NCBI GenBank assembly: GCA_036261625.1
Contig: DATAKL010000054.1
Location: 62,001-126,000 of the forward strand
Length of the DNA stretch: 64,000 nucleotides
Direction of reading: 5' to 3'
Origin: JAAXKN01 sp036261625
GTDB lineage: Bacteria > Bacteroidota > Ignavibacteria > Ignavibacteriales > SURF-24
A model generated the notes under the pieces. The model was not told the origin of the DNA. It searched no databases and worked only from the letters and a program-made list of their open reading frames with translations. Shown piece after piece: positions 8,066-17,690 of the stretch; the stretch's first letter is position 1, and each line of letters opens with the position of its first letter. The translations under genes and the position numbers were made by a program.

Positions 8066-9775
8066 ATGCTAAAATCACTACAAATTCAGGACTATGCCCT
8101 TATCGATAAGATCTTTATCGAGTTTGGAAAGGGGCTTAACATCATTACCGGTGAAACCGGTGCGGGTAAGTCTATTCTGATCGATGCGATGGGCCTGCTT
8201 CTTGGCGAACGGGCTTCAACTGAGGTTGTAAGAAAAGGAGCTTCCAAATCTGTAGTCGAAGGTATTTTTGATATCGACGAAAATATAAAGGTCAGGAAAG
8301 TTCTCGAGGAGAACGACATCGAATATATGCCCGAACTTATTATGAGGCGTGAGATATCACTCAAAGGCTCCAACCGCTGCTTCCTGAATGATACACCGGT
8401 TTCTCTATCTTTAATTAAGGATGTGGGAAACCTTCTTGTAGACCTTCACGGACAGCATGAGCATCAGTCGCTCCTCAGGACTGAAACCCACATAGAAATG
8501 CTGGATGATTTCGGAAGTCATGAGAAGCTCCTGAGTGATTACCAGCAGAATTTCTCTAAACTGAACAGTCTTCTGCATGAACTGAAGTCGCTCAGGGAAA
8601 AAGAAGATCTCCTGAAAGAAAAGAAAGAGCTTTATTCATTCCAGATCAGGGAAATTGATGCCGTGAACCCTGAAGAAAATGAGGATGAGAAGCTTTCAGA
8701 CGAGCTTAAGATACTTGAGAACGCAGAAAAACTTCTGGAGGCCACAAACGGAATCTATCATAGTCTATATGAGTCGGAGACTGCGGTCTATGATGCCCTG
8801 GTCGAGATCAGGCATCAGCTTCAGGAGCTTTCAAAAATAGACAGGAGTTTCATCGATATCGAAGGGGAGTGCCAGAGCGCTCTGACACTGATAAGCGATA
8901 TATCTGAATTTGTACGCAGCTACTCAGGGAAAGTAGATCTGGAACCCGAGCGACTGGAAGAGGTGCGTGAACGTATCGGCGCCATAAACATGCTGAAAAA
9001 GAAATACGGCGGATCTCTGGAGAATGTGATTTCATACCGCGGTAAAATCGGCGAAGAGTTTAATCTGGCTGAAAATTTTGCCGAAAGCATTAAGGCACTC
9101 CAGGAGGAAATAACGCGTGCGCGCGAGGCCTGCGGTCTTTCGGCCGTAAAGCTCTCAAAGAAAAGATCGGAAACTGCAAAGTCAGTTGAAAGTGATGTTG
9201 TGAAGGCCCTGGCATATCTTGGCATTACCGATGCAGTCTTCAGGGTTAATATTACGCAGTTGCCCTCTGAGAAAGATTCCGATTCATTTATCACAGCCGG
9301 TGGAAAACATTATAAATACAACCGCTCCGGATATGACGAGGTGGAATTCTTTATTTCGACAAACCTCGGGGAGGATCCAAAACCTCTGGTAAAAGTTGCC
9401 TCGGGAGGGGAAATATCCAGAGTAATGCTTGCACTTAAGACAATTCTTGCCAAGAACGACCGTCTGCCTCTGCTCATATTCGACGAAATCGACACGGGCG
9501 TCAGCGGCCGCATAGCGCAGAAGGTGGGCCATACGCTTAAGACACTTGCAGGCTTCCACCAGATAATTTCAATTACACACCTGCCTCAGATTGCAGGACT
9601 TGCAGACCAGCACTACGCCGTTGAAAAAGGCGTGCATGGCCAAAGGGTTGTAAGTCATATTACAAAACTCGACCGTGAGGGCAGAATCCGTGAAGTGGCT
9701 AAACTGATGAGCGGCGAGGAAATTACCGAAGCCAGCCTTAAAGGCGCAAGAGAACTCATGGGCATTGAACAGTAG
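8066..9775 (+). CDS. recN: DNA repair protein RecN
   Basis: 569 residues, close to the usual length. RecN is an SMC-like ATPase that acts on double-strand breaks with RecA. Walker A GETGAGKS lies at about 31-38. A long coiled-coil middle region (about 150-370) is interrupted by the hinge-like turn. The C-terminal ATPase half carries the ASGGEISRVMLALK signature and the Walker B LLIFDEIDTGVSG, followed by a SITHLPQIA switch. The ATG follows an AT-rich leader without a strong SD, common in this group. hemW follows after 63 bp and may be co-transcribed. Confidence 0.97.
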   Translation: MLKSLQIQDYALIDKIFIEFGKGLNIITGETGAGKSILIDAMGLLLGERASTEVVRKGASKSVVEGIFDIDENIKVRKVLEENDIEYMPELIMRREISLKGSNRCFLNDTPVSLSLIKDVGNLLVDLHGQHEHQSLLRTETHIEMLDDFGSHEKLLSDYQQNFSKLNSLLHELKSLREKEDLLKEKKELYSFQIREIDAVNPEENEDEKLSDELKILENAEKLLEATNGIYHSLYESETAVYDALVEIRHQLQELSKIDRSFIDIEGECQSALTLISDISEFVRSYSGKVDLEPERLEEVRERIGAINMLKKKYGGSLENVISYRGKIGEEFNLAENFAESIKALQEEITRAREACGLSAVKLSKKRSETAKSVESDVVKALAYLGITDAVFRVNITQLPSEKDSDSFITAGGKHYKYNRSGYDEVEFFISTNLGEDPKPLVKVASGGEISRVMLALKTILAKNDRLPLLIFDEIDTGVSGRIAQKVGHTLKTLAGFHQIISITHLPQIAGLADQHYAVEKGVHGQRVVSHITKLDREGRIREVAKLMSGEEITEASLKGARELMGIEQ

Positions 9776-9838
9776 CAGAAACACCCGGAGAATGACCCGG
9801 GGCCGGATAAGAAAAAATTCAGAAAGAACATAGCATCT

Positions 9839-10975
9839 ATGCAATTAAAAGAAGCTGCCCTGTATATACATATCCCGTTCTGCGAGCATAAGTGTATCTA
9901 CTGCGATTTCTATTCTGTTATTACAAAAGATAATGTAGAGGCATATCTTAATGCGCTTAAAAAGGAAGTAGATCATTATGCGCCGCTTTATTCCGATGGG
10001 AGGATTTTTACTTCAATCTTCTTCGGCGGCGGTACGCCCTCTCTTATGGAGCCTGAATATATTGAGGAGATTCTTGGGAGCCTCAGACGGCACTTTAGAA
10101 TTTCAGATGACGCCGAAATCACGCTTGAAACCAACCCCGGTACGGTAAGCAATGAAAAACTTTATGAGTTTCTGGCCTCCGGCATAAACCGCCTCAGCAT
10201 CGGCATCCAGTCTTTCAATGACGACGAACTGAAGTTCCTTACACGCATACACGACCGCCAGACGGCCATAAATACAATACTCGATGCCGATAAAATGGGA
10301 TTTAAGAACATCAATCTGGATCTGATATTTAACCTTCCCGGGCAGACAAAAAGAAAGTGGCTCGATAATCTTGAAACAGCAGTGCAGCTCCCGGTAAAAC
10401 ATATCTCAGCCTATAGTCTTATTCTGGAACGGGGAACAGTCCTCAATAAACTCGTACTGGATGGAAAAGTAAAACTTCAGGATGCAGATTATGATGCCGG
10501 AATCTACAGAATTACAATGGACTTTCTAAGATCACACAGGTTCCATCAGTATGAAGTCTCAAATTTTGCAAAGCAGGGCTTTGAATGCCGGCACAATAAT
10601 GCCTACTGGCACTACAGGGATTACCTTTCCTTCGGCACCTCGGCACATTCATTTGTTAATGGAAGACGCTGGTGGAATTATTCGAACATCAGCCTTTATA
10701 TAAAAAAAATCAGCGAGACTGAAAGCGCTGTTGCAGGCTTTGAGGAGCTGACAGAAAGCCAGATGCTTACTGAATATATAATGCTTGCCTTCAGAAGCAG
10801 CGGACTCAACCTCGCGGCATTCAGGGAAAAATTCGGCGATGAATGGCTTGAAAGCCGCCAGAGCCAGCTTAAATCTTTCCAGAGAAGAGGGCTCCTTCTT
10901 TTTGAAGACGGCCACATTCATCTTACCGAAAAAGGCTACGCCCTCTGCGATGAAATCCTGGAGAAAATACTCTAA
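9839..10975 (+). CDS. hemW: radical SAM haem chaperone HemW
   Basis: 378 residues. The radical-SAM cluster motif is C-E-H-K-C-I-Y-C followed by D-F. The CxxxCxxCxF pattern distinguishes HemW from true HemN, which has a fourth Cys. FFGGGTPS is the glycine-rich SAM-binding loop and a HemN-like C-terminal domain (about 290-378) is present. HemW binds haem and transfers it to respiratory proteins; older annotations call it oxygen-independent coproporphyrinogen III oxidase. No terminator is visible after it. Confidence 0.95.
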   Translation: MQLKEAALYIHIPFCEHKCIYCDFYSVITKDNVEAYLNALKKEVDHYAPLYSDGRIFTSIFFGGGTPSLMEPEYIEEILGSLRRHFRISDDAEITLETNPGTVSNEKLYEFLASGINRLSIGIQSFNDDELKFLTRIHDRQTAINTILDADKMGFKNINLDLIFNLPGQTKRKWLDNLETAVQLPVKHISAYSLILERGTVLNKLVLDGKVKLQDADYDAGIYRITMDFLRSHRFHQYEVSNFAKQGFECRHNNAYWHYRDYLSFGTSAHSFVNGRRWWNYSNISLYIKKISETESAVAGFEELTESQMLTEYIMLAFRSSGLNLAAFREKFGDEWLESRQSQLKSFQRRGLLLFEDGHIHLTEKGYALCDEILEKIL

Positions 10976-11162
10976 AGAAAGTCCGGTCCTGAGAGAGCCT
11001 CCGCCTCAATTTCCTTTTCATTTTTATTTCATACCCATTGAAAATTAAAACTTTTAATCGTACCATAATACATGCGCAGGCTCATTTAAGAAGGTCTGCC
11101 ATATCAGGAGATTTTCATTTTACACTTCAAAATGTTTTTGCAAACAGAAAGAGAGGGTTGGA

Positions 11163-11384
11163 ATGAAAGCATTGACTGTGATCGGAATTATTCTGATACT
11201 GCTGGGCATTGCCGGATTTATTTTCGGCGGCATAAGCTTTACGAAGAAAAGCAAGGTGGCTGACCTGGGCCCTGTGGAGGTGCAGACGGAAAAGAAGGAA
11301 ACTGTTCCCGTTACCCCGATTGCCTCGGGTGTTGCTGTTGTGGCAGGCATTATAATGGTTGTTGTCGGTGCAAGAAAATCCTGA
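11163..11384 (+). CDS. small two-helix membrane protein, DUF3185-like
   Basis: 73 residues: an N-terminal hydrophobic helix (about 4-25), a short polar segment with K-x-A-D-L-G-P-V-E-V and a P-V-T-P-I turn, then a second helix (about 48-68) ending in charged residues. The order and the V-A-x-L-G-P-x-E-V segment resemble DUF3185 proteins. AGAGAGGGTTGG lies just before the ATG. Function is unknown; stress-linked membrane roles are sometimes supposed. Confidence 0.7.
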   Translation: MKALTVIGIILILLGIAGFIFGGISFTKKSKVADLGPVEVQTEKKETVPVTPIASGVAVVAGIIMVVVGARKS

Positions 11385-11434
11385 GTTATCAATTTTAACA
11401 AAACTATTTATCAGAAATTTACTTGGAGGTATTT

Positions 11435-11881
11435 ATGCCGGTTCGCAAAGGCAGTGCAGAATGGAATGGTAATTTAAGAGAGGGTAAAGGCACAGTCAAA
11501 ACGGAAACAGGTACTGTGAACGCAAAATATTCATTTACATCGCGCTTCGAAGAGGGGCAGGGTACAAATCCCGAAGAACTCATCGCAGCAGCGCATGCCG
11601 GATGCTTTTCGATGGCTCTTTCAGGAGCACTTGCAAAGGATGGCTACAATCCGAAATCCATAAAAACTGAAGACAAAGTCCATATCGAAAAAGTCGGTGA
11701 GGGCTTTAAGATTACCAAAATTGAAATGACAACTGAGGCCGATATACCCGGAATTCAGGATGATGCATTCCGGAAATATGCCGAGAACGCAAAGCAGAAC
11801 TGCCCTGTTTCACAGGCTCTTAAGGGAGTTGAAATGGTGCTGGATGCAAAATTAGTTTCTGAGGTAGGTAGTAAGAAGTAG
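11435..11881 (+). CDS. OsmC family peroxiredoxin
   Basis: 148 residues of the OsmC subfamily, which reduces organic hydroperoxides with a two-cysteine mechanism. The peroxidatic Cys is in HAGCFSMAL and the resolving Cys in NCPVSQALKG. The conserved Glu of the NPEELIAAAH segment precedes them. ATG 11435 has GGAGG at ideal spacing; the in-frame TTG at 11423 is inside that SD and is rejected. It could share a transcript with the small membrane protein 50 bp upstream. Confidence 0.95.
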   Translation: MPVRKGSAEWNGNLREGKGTVKTETGTVNAKYSFTSRFEEGQGTNPEELIAAAHAGCFSMALSGALAKDGYNPKSIKTEDKVHIEKVGEGFKITKIEMTTEADIPGIQDDAFRKYAENAKQNCPVSQALKGVEMVLDAKLVSEVGSKK

Positions 11882-11897
11882 GTAATTAGAAAGTATA

Positions 11898-11951
11898 GGC
11901 AAAGGTAGAGGTAAAGAGTTTTTCTGTTCTTTCTTTATCTCTGCCTTTACC
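11898..11951. terminator. convergent terminator hairpin
   Basis: A 19-bp imperfect stem (11898-11916 with 11933-11951; one mismatch and two G-U pairs) sits in the 73-bp gap between the convergent osmC-like and kinase genes, with a T-rich loop. It probably serves both. Confidence 0.6.
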
Positions 11952-11954
11952 TTA

Positions 11955-13652
11955 TTATAAGCGGCAGCTGTATTCAGTTCTCTTCTCAGCCTTATCTTCC
12001 GCCTCTTTCGGCAGAATAAAGCTGAAGACAGATCCTTCACCCGGCTGGCTCTTTACAGATATAATGCCGCGGTTTTTCTCAACGAGCTCCTTACAAAGAG
12101 CAAGTCCAAGTCCGGTGCCTTTCTCGTTTGCCGTACCCATTGTTGTATGATGAACGTCAATTCTGAAAAGCTTATCAATGTCTTTTTCGTTTATACCGAT
12201 ACCGTTATCTTTTACGGAAACTTCAAGCTGTCCATTAAGCTCACGGCAGGACATTTTGACTGTTCCTCCGCTTGCAGTAAACTTGACGGCATTTGCCGCG
12301 AGGTTCTGCAGCACGGAGCTGATCATATTCTTGTCTGCATAAACATAACTGCCTAAAGGGATCTCACTGCATAATTCAATATTTTTTTTCAGGGCGTTGC
12401 CCATAAGCATGCTGACAGTCTGCTCTGCCAGTTCACACATATCCACTTCCGAGGGTTTGAATTCCATCCCGCCTGTCTGTATCCTCGACCACTGGAGCAG
12501 ATTTTCCAGCAGGTTAAAGATATTCCTGGCTGATTTATTGATGCCTGTGGCGAATGCTTTGATTTCCTCCTGGCTAAGTGTGTCGCAGTCACTTACAATT
12601 ATGCCAGAAAGGCCGATAAGCGAGGTAAAAGGGCTCCTGAGGTCATGTGCAATAATTGAGAAGAATTTATCCTTTGACGAGTTAATTTCCTTCAGCTCAA
12701 GTTCCGAGTGCAAGAGCTGTGAGTTAAGAAGCTCCAGTTCTTTTGCATTTTTTTCAAGTTCAAGCTTATTGTTCTGAAGTTCACCCACGTACTCCTTGAG
12801 CTTGGCTTCAGTGTGCTTTATAAATGTAATGTCCCTGAGTATGCCCCGGTAGGCTGCAATTTTTCCGTCTTTATCCTTTACTGCAGAGGAGGTTTCAAGC
12901 ACGGTCAGCTTTCTGCCGTCTCTGGTTCTGATGGAAATCTCGTAATTTTTGAGATAGCCATCTTTTTCAAGCTTATCCTGGAATTTTTTCCTGGCCTCGG
13001 GATCAGAATAAAAACTGCTTGCAATATCTTCTCTAAGCAATTCCTCTTTTGAACTGTAGCCGAAGAGTTCAATGCCGGCCGGGTTTATTTCGAGGAATTT
13101 TCCCTCAGGAGAACTTACATAGACAACATCCTTTATCTCTTCAAAGAGCGAGCGGTAATTCTCCTCGGACTTTCTGAGGGTTTCTTCTGCCAGTTTCTTT
13201 CCCGTGATGTCGAAGCATGCTCCGACAAGCCCAATCGGCTCTCCGCTTTTGTCGCGTACAATTGAGGTCCTGAGTGAAATCAGAAAATCTGTGCCGTCTT
13301 TTTTTCTGTTGTAAATTTCCCCTTCCCAGCCCCCATTAATTGTATTGGGCAGAATCTGCGCTACTGTTTCGGGCGGGTTCAGACTGGAGCGCACGATGCT
13401 GATGTTTTTCCCGATAACTTCTTCACGGCTGAAACCGTAAATATTTAAGAAAGCATCATTGACATATATTAAAATGTCGTTCATGTCAGTAATGCTGACA
13501 CCTTCCCTGATGCTCTCAAGCGTATTGGCAAGCAGTCTTTCCCTTTCCAGGGATCCGTTTAAGTTCTGAAGTTCTGCCTTAAGCTTAAGGTTTTCACGCC
13601 TGAGGCATTCAAGCTCTTCTAAAAGTTCCTTTTGTGGCAATTTTTCCAGCAT
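11955..13652 (-). CDS. cytoplasmic PAS-PAS sensor histidine kinase
   Basis: 565 residues without membrane segments. Order: N-terminal coiled coil (1-45), PAS with PAC (about 45-160), second PAS/PAC (about 170-285), coiled coil (285-330). HisKA follows with the phospho-acceptor in FFSIIAHDLRSPFTSL (His about 338), then HATPase_c (about 445-555) with N, DNGIGI and KGTGLGLALCKELVE boxes. The leading coiled coil and PAS repeats suggest a redox or small-ligand input. It is an orphan: no response regulator is adjacent. Confidence 0.9.
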   Translation of the reverse strand: MLEKLPQKELLEELECLRRENLKLKAELQNLNGSLERERLLANTLESIREGVSITDMNDILIYVNDAFLNIYGFSREEVIGKNISIVRSSLNPPETVAQILPNTINGGWEGEIYNRKKDGTDFLISLRTSIVRDKSGEPIGLVGACFDITGKKLAEETLRKSEENYRSLFEEIKDVVYVSSPEGKFLEINPAGIELFGYSSKEELLREDIASSFYSDPEARKKFQDKLEKDGYLKNYEISIRTRDGRKLTVLETSSAVKDKDGKIAAYRGILRDITFIKHTEAKLKEYVGELQNNKLELEKNAKELELLNSQLLHSELELKEINSSKDKFFSIIAHDLRSPFTSLIGLSGIIVSDCDTLSQEEIKAFATGINKSARNIFNLLENLLQWSRIQTGGMEFKPSEVDMCELAEQTVSMLMGNALKKNIELCSEIPLGSYVYADKNMISSVLQNLAANAVKFTASGGTVKMSCRELNGQLEVSVKDNGIGINEKDIDKLFRIDVHHTTMGTANEKGTGLGLALCKELVEKNRGIISVKSQPGEGSVFSFILPKEAEDKAEKRTEYSCRL

Positions 13653-14163
13653 TAATTGTTTTTATAACAGGAGTCCCTGAATCAGAATTAAGGCATAGGG
13701 TTATTATTCGCGGGTTCTCCGGTGTATTATCGAAATGTCTCCCGGAATTTAAAGTGCTCTAATTTTGCATTCTAATTTGCTAAAATAATAATATTCTGTC
13801 AAATTCTTTCTGATTTATTCAATCTCCGGGGAGAAATCGCGCCATTTTCCTTATTCGCATTAAACTTTTCAGGCCTTTTCTGCTGTCAAATTACCTGAAA
13901 CCCAAGCCAGGACTCATGAATATGAAATAATATGAAAACTTATTCAATATACTGCTTTTAATTTATTTTTATTTTCATATTTTTGAGTAGGAAAATCTCA
14001 CTTAATGGTGTTCAGGCTTTGAGATACGATTGACAAGGGCAGAAACGGTATTGTTATGCAATAATTTAATTCCTTCCTCCGGTTCTGCTTTTCATAATCA
14101 TCTAGTTTTGCCTCGTGTCCTTTCCGCGACCGGGTAAAAATTAACTCTTATCAGGAGACACAA
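13653..14163. other. 511-bp AT-rich intergenic region
   Basis: Separates the divergent kinase and propeller genes. It contains several AATATGAAA/TTTCATATT inverted segments around 13925-13980 and one TAATTTTG box (13760-13767) without a matching upstream TTG. I see no ORF or RNA gene. Promoters for both flanking units must lie here. Confidence 0.4.
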
Positions 14164-15114
14164 ATGAAAAAAATCAGCTACTATTTCCTTTCAGTAATTC
14201 TACTGTCTTCATTTCTTCAGGCACAAAAGCTTTCAGTTTTAGAGACAGTAAAAGTTACCGACCCATCTCAGGGAGAATTCTATTTCCCCAAGATGAGTCC
14301 GGACGGTTCCAAATTATTTTTTACTTCAGCAGGCTATAAAGGCCTCTGGTACTACGATATGCAGACAAAGAAAATTGTTCCCTTTACAGAGGAGCCGGGT
14401 GCCGGTTATGAATACCAGTTTTCAGGCGACAGTAAGTCTGTTTATTACCGCGTAAACAATTTTGATAAAAACGGGCTCAGACTGTCTCAGAGCATGATTC
14501 AGAAGAACATTGCTGCAAAAAAGCGCCAGGTTCTGGAAACATCCAGCGAACTGTCTGCTCCCAGAATGCTTATGGGAAGCAAACTGGCCTATACTTCCAA
14601 TAACAAAATTGTATTGAAAGAGACAGCTGCAGCCCTGAGAAAGTCCAATACTCAAAAAGCCTTAAGTGATGCAGCAGTTTACATCGAGGACCAAAAGCTG
14701 GTCCTGTATTCAAACGGGAGTAAAAAAACGATGACCCCCTTAGGCGAAGGAAGCTATATCTGGCCTTCATTGTCACCCGATGGGACCAGGATTTTGTGTA
14801 CAGAAGTGCGCAAGGGCACCTTTATTTCGGATCTTGATGGTAATGTGCTGGTTAATCTGGGCAGTGAAATGGCTTCTCCAAAATGGTCCCCGGATGGAAA
14901 ATGGATCACATATATGGTTGAGCGGGACAATGGTGTTGAATATACGGCATCCGACATCTACGCGGTTTCATCCGACGGAAGGCAGAAGATACAGCTGACG
15001 GCGACAGATGGCACCCTGGAAATGTACCCCGAATGGGGCCCGGATGGAAAGAGCATACTTTTCCATTCAGACAAGGGCGCAATTTATTTAATGAAATTAA
15101 AAAACGAGCAGTAA
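14164..15114 (+). CDS. exported PD40/TolB-like beta-propeller protein
   Basis: 316 residues; signal peptide to about residue 20 (LQAQ). The rest is a WD40-like propeller with the PD40 signature S-P-D-G-x-K/R repeated at least four times (for example SPDGSKLFFTS, SPDGTRILCTE, SPDGKWITYM and GPDGKSILFHS). Such modules act as periplasmic binding scaffolds. It is nine bases upstream of the amidase gene, so the pair is an operon and the propeller may bind cell-wall or envelope partners. AGGAGA precedes the ATG. Confidence 0.85.
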   Translation: MKKISYYFLSVILLSSFLQAQKLSVLETVKVTDPSQGEFYFPKMSPDGSKLFFTSAGYKGLWYYDMQTKKIVPFTEEPGAGYEYQFSGDSKSVYYRVNNFDKNGLRLSQSMIQKNIAAKKRQVLETSSELSAPRMLMGSKLAYTSNNKIVLKETAAALRKSNTQKALSDAAVYIEDQKLVLYSNGSKKTMTPLGEGSYIWPSLSPDGTRILCTEVRKGTFISDLDGNVLVNLGSEMASPKWSPDGKWITYMVERDNGVEYTASDIYAVSSDGRQKIQLTATDGTLEMYPEWGPDGKSILFHSDKGAIYLMKLKNEQ

Positions 15115-15123
15115 GGGGACGTC

Positions 15124-17613
15124 ATGAATAAAAGATTTCTACTATTTTTAATTTTCTTTCTGAACCTTTCTTTAATCTTCGCCCAGGACTTAAACGGCGT
15201 CAAGGTTTTAATTAATCCGGGCCACGGCGGTCACGACAGCAATGACAGGCATATACTTGAGACCGATTTCTGGGAATCCGAAGGAAATCTTTCAAAGGGG
15301 CTTTACCTGAGGGACATACTCCAGAAGCTCGGTGCGACGGTTATCATGTCGAGGACTCAGAACAATACCTCGGATGATCTTCCCTTATCTTCCATAGTGG
15401 CAATGGCAAACGACAATAACGTCCAGTATATGCATTCCATACACAGCAATGCTGCCGGTGGAAATTACACACTTATGCTCTATCAGGGCACTACTGCCAC
15501 CCCGACATATGCAGATTCCAAAGTAATGTCGCAGCTAATCGGCAATGAAATCTACAGTGCTCACAGAACAACCGATCTGCGCCTGGCCGGGGATTTCGAT
15601 TTCTACGGAACAGGAATGCCTTATCTTGGCGTATTCAGGGGGCTCAACATGCCGGGATCACTCTCTGAGGGCTCTTTCCACGATTACATACCTGAATCAT
15701 GGCGCCTTAAGAATCAGGCTTACCTCAAGCACGAGGCATGGGCAATTGCAAAGGCTTTCCTTGCATTCTGGAAAAAACCCGCCTTGACTACAGGTATTAT
15801 CGCCGGCATCGTAAGAGATCCGGATCAGGGTGTTACCTATAAAACTCTGACCACTGCGGATACTAAAAAACCGATCAATAATATAAAGATTACACTTAAA
15901 GCAGTTGATCCTTCCAATACCATGGCGCCAAAAGTATATGAGGGCGACAGCTTCAATAACGGATTTTTCATGTTCGATGAACTTACTCCCGGGCAGTATA
16001 AAGTCTATTATGAGGCTCCGGGATATTTTGCCGACTCATCAACGGTTACTGTACTGGCAAGTAAAAATGCTTTTGCAGATAAGAACCTGTATTCTAATGT
16101 TGTGCCGACGGTTACAGCCATGAGTCCTGCGCCCGGGGATTCTCTTTACCCCGGAAAACAGAATATACTGATCGAGTTTTCAAGTATTATGGACAGGGCT
16201 TCCGTTGAGTCAGCAATTTCAATCTCCCCGCAGGTTCCCCTTACAATTGCATGGCAGAACGGCGACAGGAGGCTTATAATCAGCAGCGCAAATCTGCCCT
16301 TTAATACACCGTTTACACTTACAATAGGAGCAGCAGCACAGTCACCTCACGGCCTGCACCTGGATGGAAATGGCGACGGCCTGGGAGGCGACAGCTACAG
16401 CTGTTCATTTAAGACGAAGGTCCAGGATGTAAGTGCTCCGGTTGTGGAGGCTATCTATCCGGCCGATAACCAGGAAAATGTTGAAGTAATGCCGATTGTA
16501 AACATAAGCTTTAACGAATCGCTTAATTCCTCCACACTTAGCGGAAGAATAAAACTGTTCAGAACTTCCGATCAGACACAGCTTGTCATCAAGGGAACTT
16601 ACTATTCGCTAAACGGCTTAAAATCGGTCTTCAGCTTTCTGCCGGCTGATACGCTTAAGGAAAATGAAAGCTACAGCGTAGTAGTATCTCCCGGAATTAC
16701 AGACCAGTTTCAGAATGCAATAAGTGCAGAACAGGTATATACTTTTAAGGCAGGAAAGAAGCTTCCTCCAATGTTAAATATAGATAAGTTCGAATCGGGG
16801 TTTACTTCCAACTGGGCAAATCCTGTACCCTATTCATCTGGCATTGTAAGTGCAGGAACCAATTTTGCCTCCAGCTCAATCTACCGCTTATCCGGAAGCT
16901 CATCGAGCATGCAGATAAACTACAGCTGGGATAAGAACGCCTCAAAATGGCTCTTAAGGGAAAACCTCTCGGCAGGTGATCCGAAGAGTGTAAGCTTCAG
17001 CAATGAGGGCATCCTTCAGGCATATGTCTTCGGCGACGGCAGCGGTAATAAATTCCGCTTCTGTGTTGCTGACGGGGCAAACTTTGCCGGACGTGAAGTA
17101 AGCCCATGGTTTACCGTCGACTGGACAGGATGGCGCATTATAAGCTGGGATATGGCTCATGACGGCCTCGGAAGCTGGGACGGAAATACAGCAGGAAACG
17201 GGACTCTGGATGGAGCTCTTAAATTCGACAGCTTCCAGCTGACATATACACCGGGAAATCCAACGTCAGGATTTATCTGCTATGACAACCTGCGCACTAC
17301 AAGTGAGGCTTATACCGGAGTTGAAAAGGAAAACGGGTCGCTTAAGCCATCAAACTACGTTCTTAATCAGAACTATCCGAATCCTTTCAACCCTTCAACA
17401 AGCTTAAGCTATCAGCTGCCTGAAAACAGCTTCGTTTCACTAAAGGTCTATGATCTCCTGGGACGTGAAATTGCAACGCTTGTAGATGAGCAGCAGTCGG
17501 CAGGACGCTACAAGGTTGAATTTAATGCCGGAAACATTCCAAGCGGAATTTACATTTATATGCTGAGAACAGATAACTTCAAGGAAATCAAAAAAATGAT
17601 GTTCCTTAAGTAA
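15124..17613 (+). CDS. secreted multidomain N-acetylmuramoyl-L-alanine amidase with sorting domain
   Basis: 829 residues. Signal peptide to about 21. Amidase_3 domain (about 27-215) with zinc ligands in NPGHGGHD, the Glu of WESEGN and the His of SIHSNA. A carboxypeptidase-regulatory-like beta sandwich follows (about 225-322), then two Big_5-type Ig-like domains (about 328-430 and 437-545). A jelly-roll-like domain (about 550-735) contains DWTGWRxISWD. The type IX-like tail (about 745-829) has YPNPFNPST and ends MMFLK. The enzyme would cut the peptide stem from peptidoglycan muramic acid after export. GGGGACG precedes the ATG; it is last in the two-gene operon. Confidence 0.92.
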   Translation: MNKRFLLFLIFFLNLSLIFAQDLNGVKVLINPGHGGHDSNDRHILETDFWESEGNLSKGLYLRDILQKLGATVIMSRTQNNTSDDLPLSSIVAMANDNNVQYMHSIHSNAAGGNYTLMLYQGTTATPTYADSKVMSQLIGNEIYSAHRTTDLRLAGDFDFYGTGMPYLGVFRGLNMPGSLSEGSFHDYIPESWRLKNQAYLKHEAWAIAKAFLAFWKKPALTTGIIAGIVRDPDQGVTYKTLTTADTKKPINNIKITLKAVDPSNTMAPKVYEGDSFNNGFFMFDELTPGQYKVYYEAPGYFADSSTVTVLASKNAFADKNLYSNVVPTVTAMSPAPGDSLYPGKQNILIEFSSIMDRASVESAISISPQVPLTIAWQNGDRRLIISSANLPFNTPFTLTIGAAAQSPHGLHLDGNGDGLGGDSYSCSFKTKVQDVSAPVVEAIYPADNQENVEVMPIVNISFNESLNSSTLSGRIKLFRTSDQTQLVIKGTYYSLNGLKSVFSFLPADTLKENESYSVVVSPGITDQFQNAISAEQVYTFKAGKKLPPMLNIDKFESGFTSNWANPVPYSSGIVSAGTNFASSSIYRLSGSSSSMQINYSWDKNASKWLLRENLSAGDPKSVSFSNEGILQAYVFGDGSGNKFRFCVADGANFAGREVSPWFTVDWTGWRIISWDMAHDGLGSWDGNTAGNGTLDGALKFDSFQLTYTPGNPTSGFICYDNLRTTSEAYTGVEKENGSLKPSNYVLNQNYPNPFNPSTSLSYQLPENSFVSLKVYDLLGREIATLVDEQQSAGRYKVEFNAGNIPSGIYIYMLRTDNFKEIKKMMFLK

Positions 17614-17631
17614 AAAAGAAGTATCTTACAG

Positions 17632-17659
17632 GCGGGCCAAATGTGCCCGCTTTTTTTTT
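17632..17659 (+). terminator. intrinsic terminator
   Basis: Six-bp GC stem (GCGGGC/GCCCGC) with seven-base loop followed by nine T residues, 18 nt after the amidase stop. Textbook architecture. Confidence 0.92.
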
Positions 17660-17690
17660 GCCTGCAGTCTAACATCTATGAGGGGTATTC

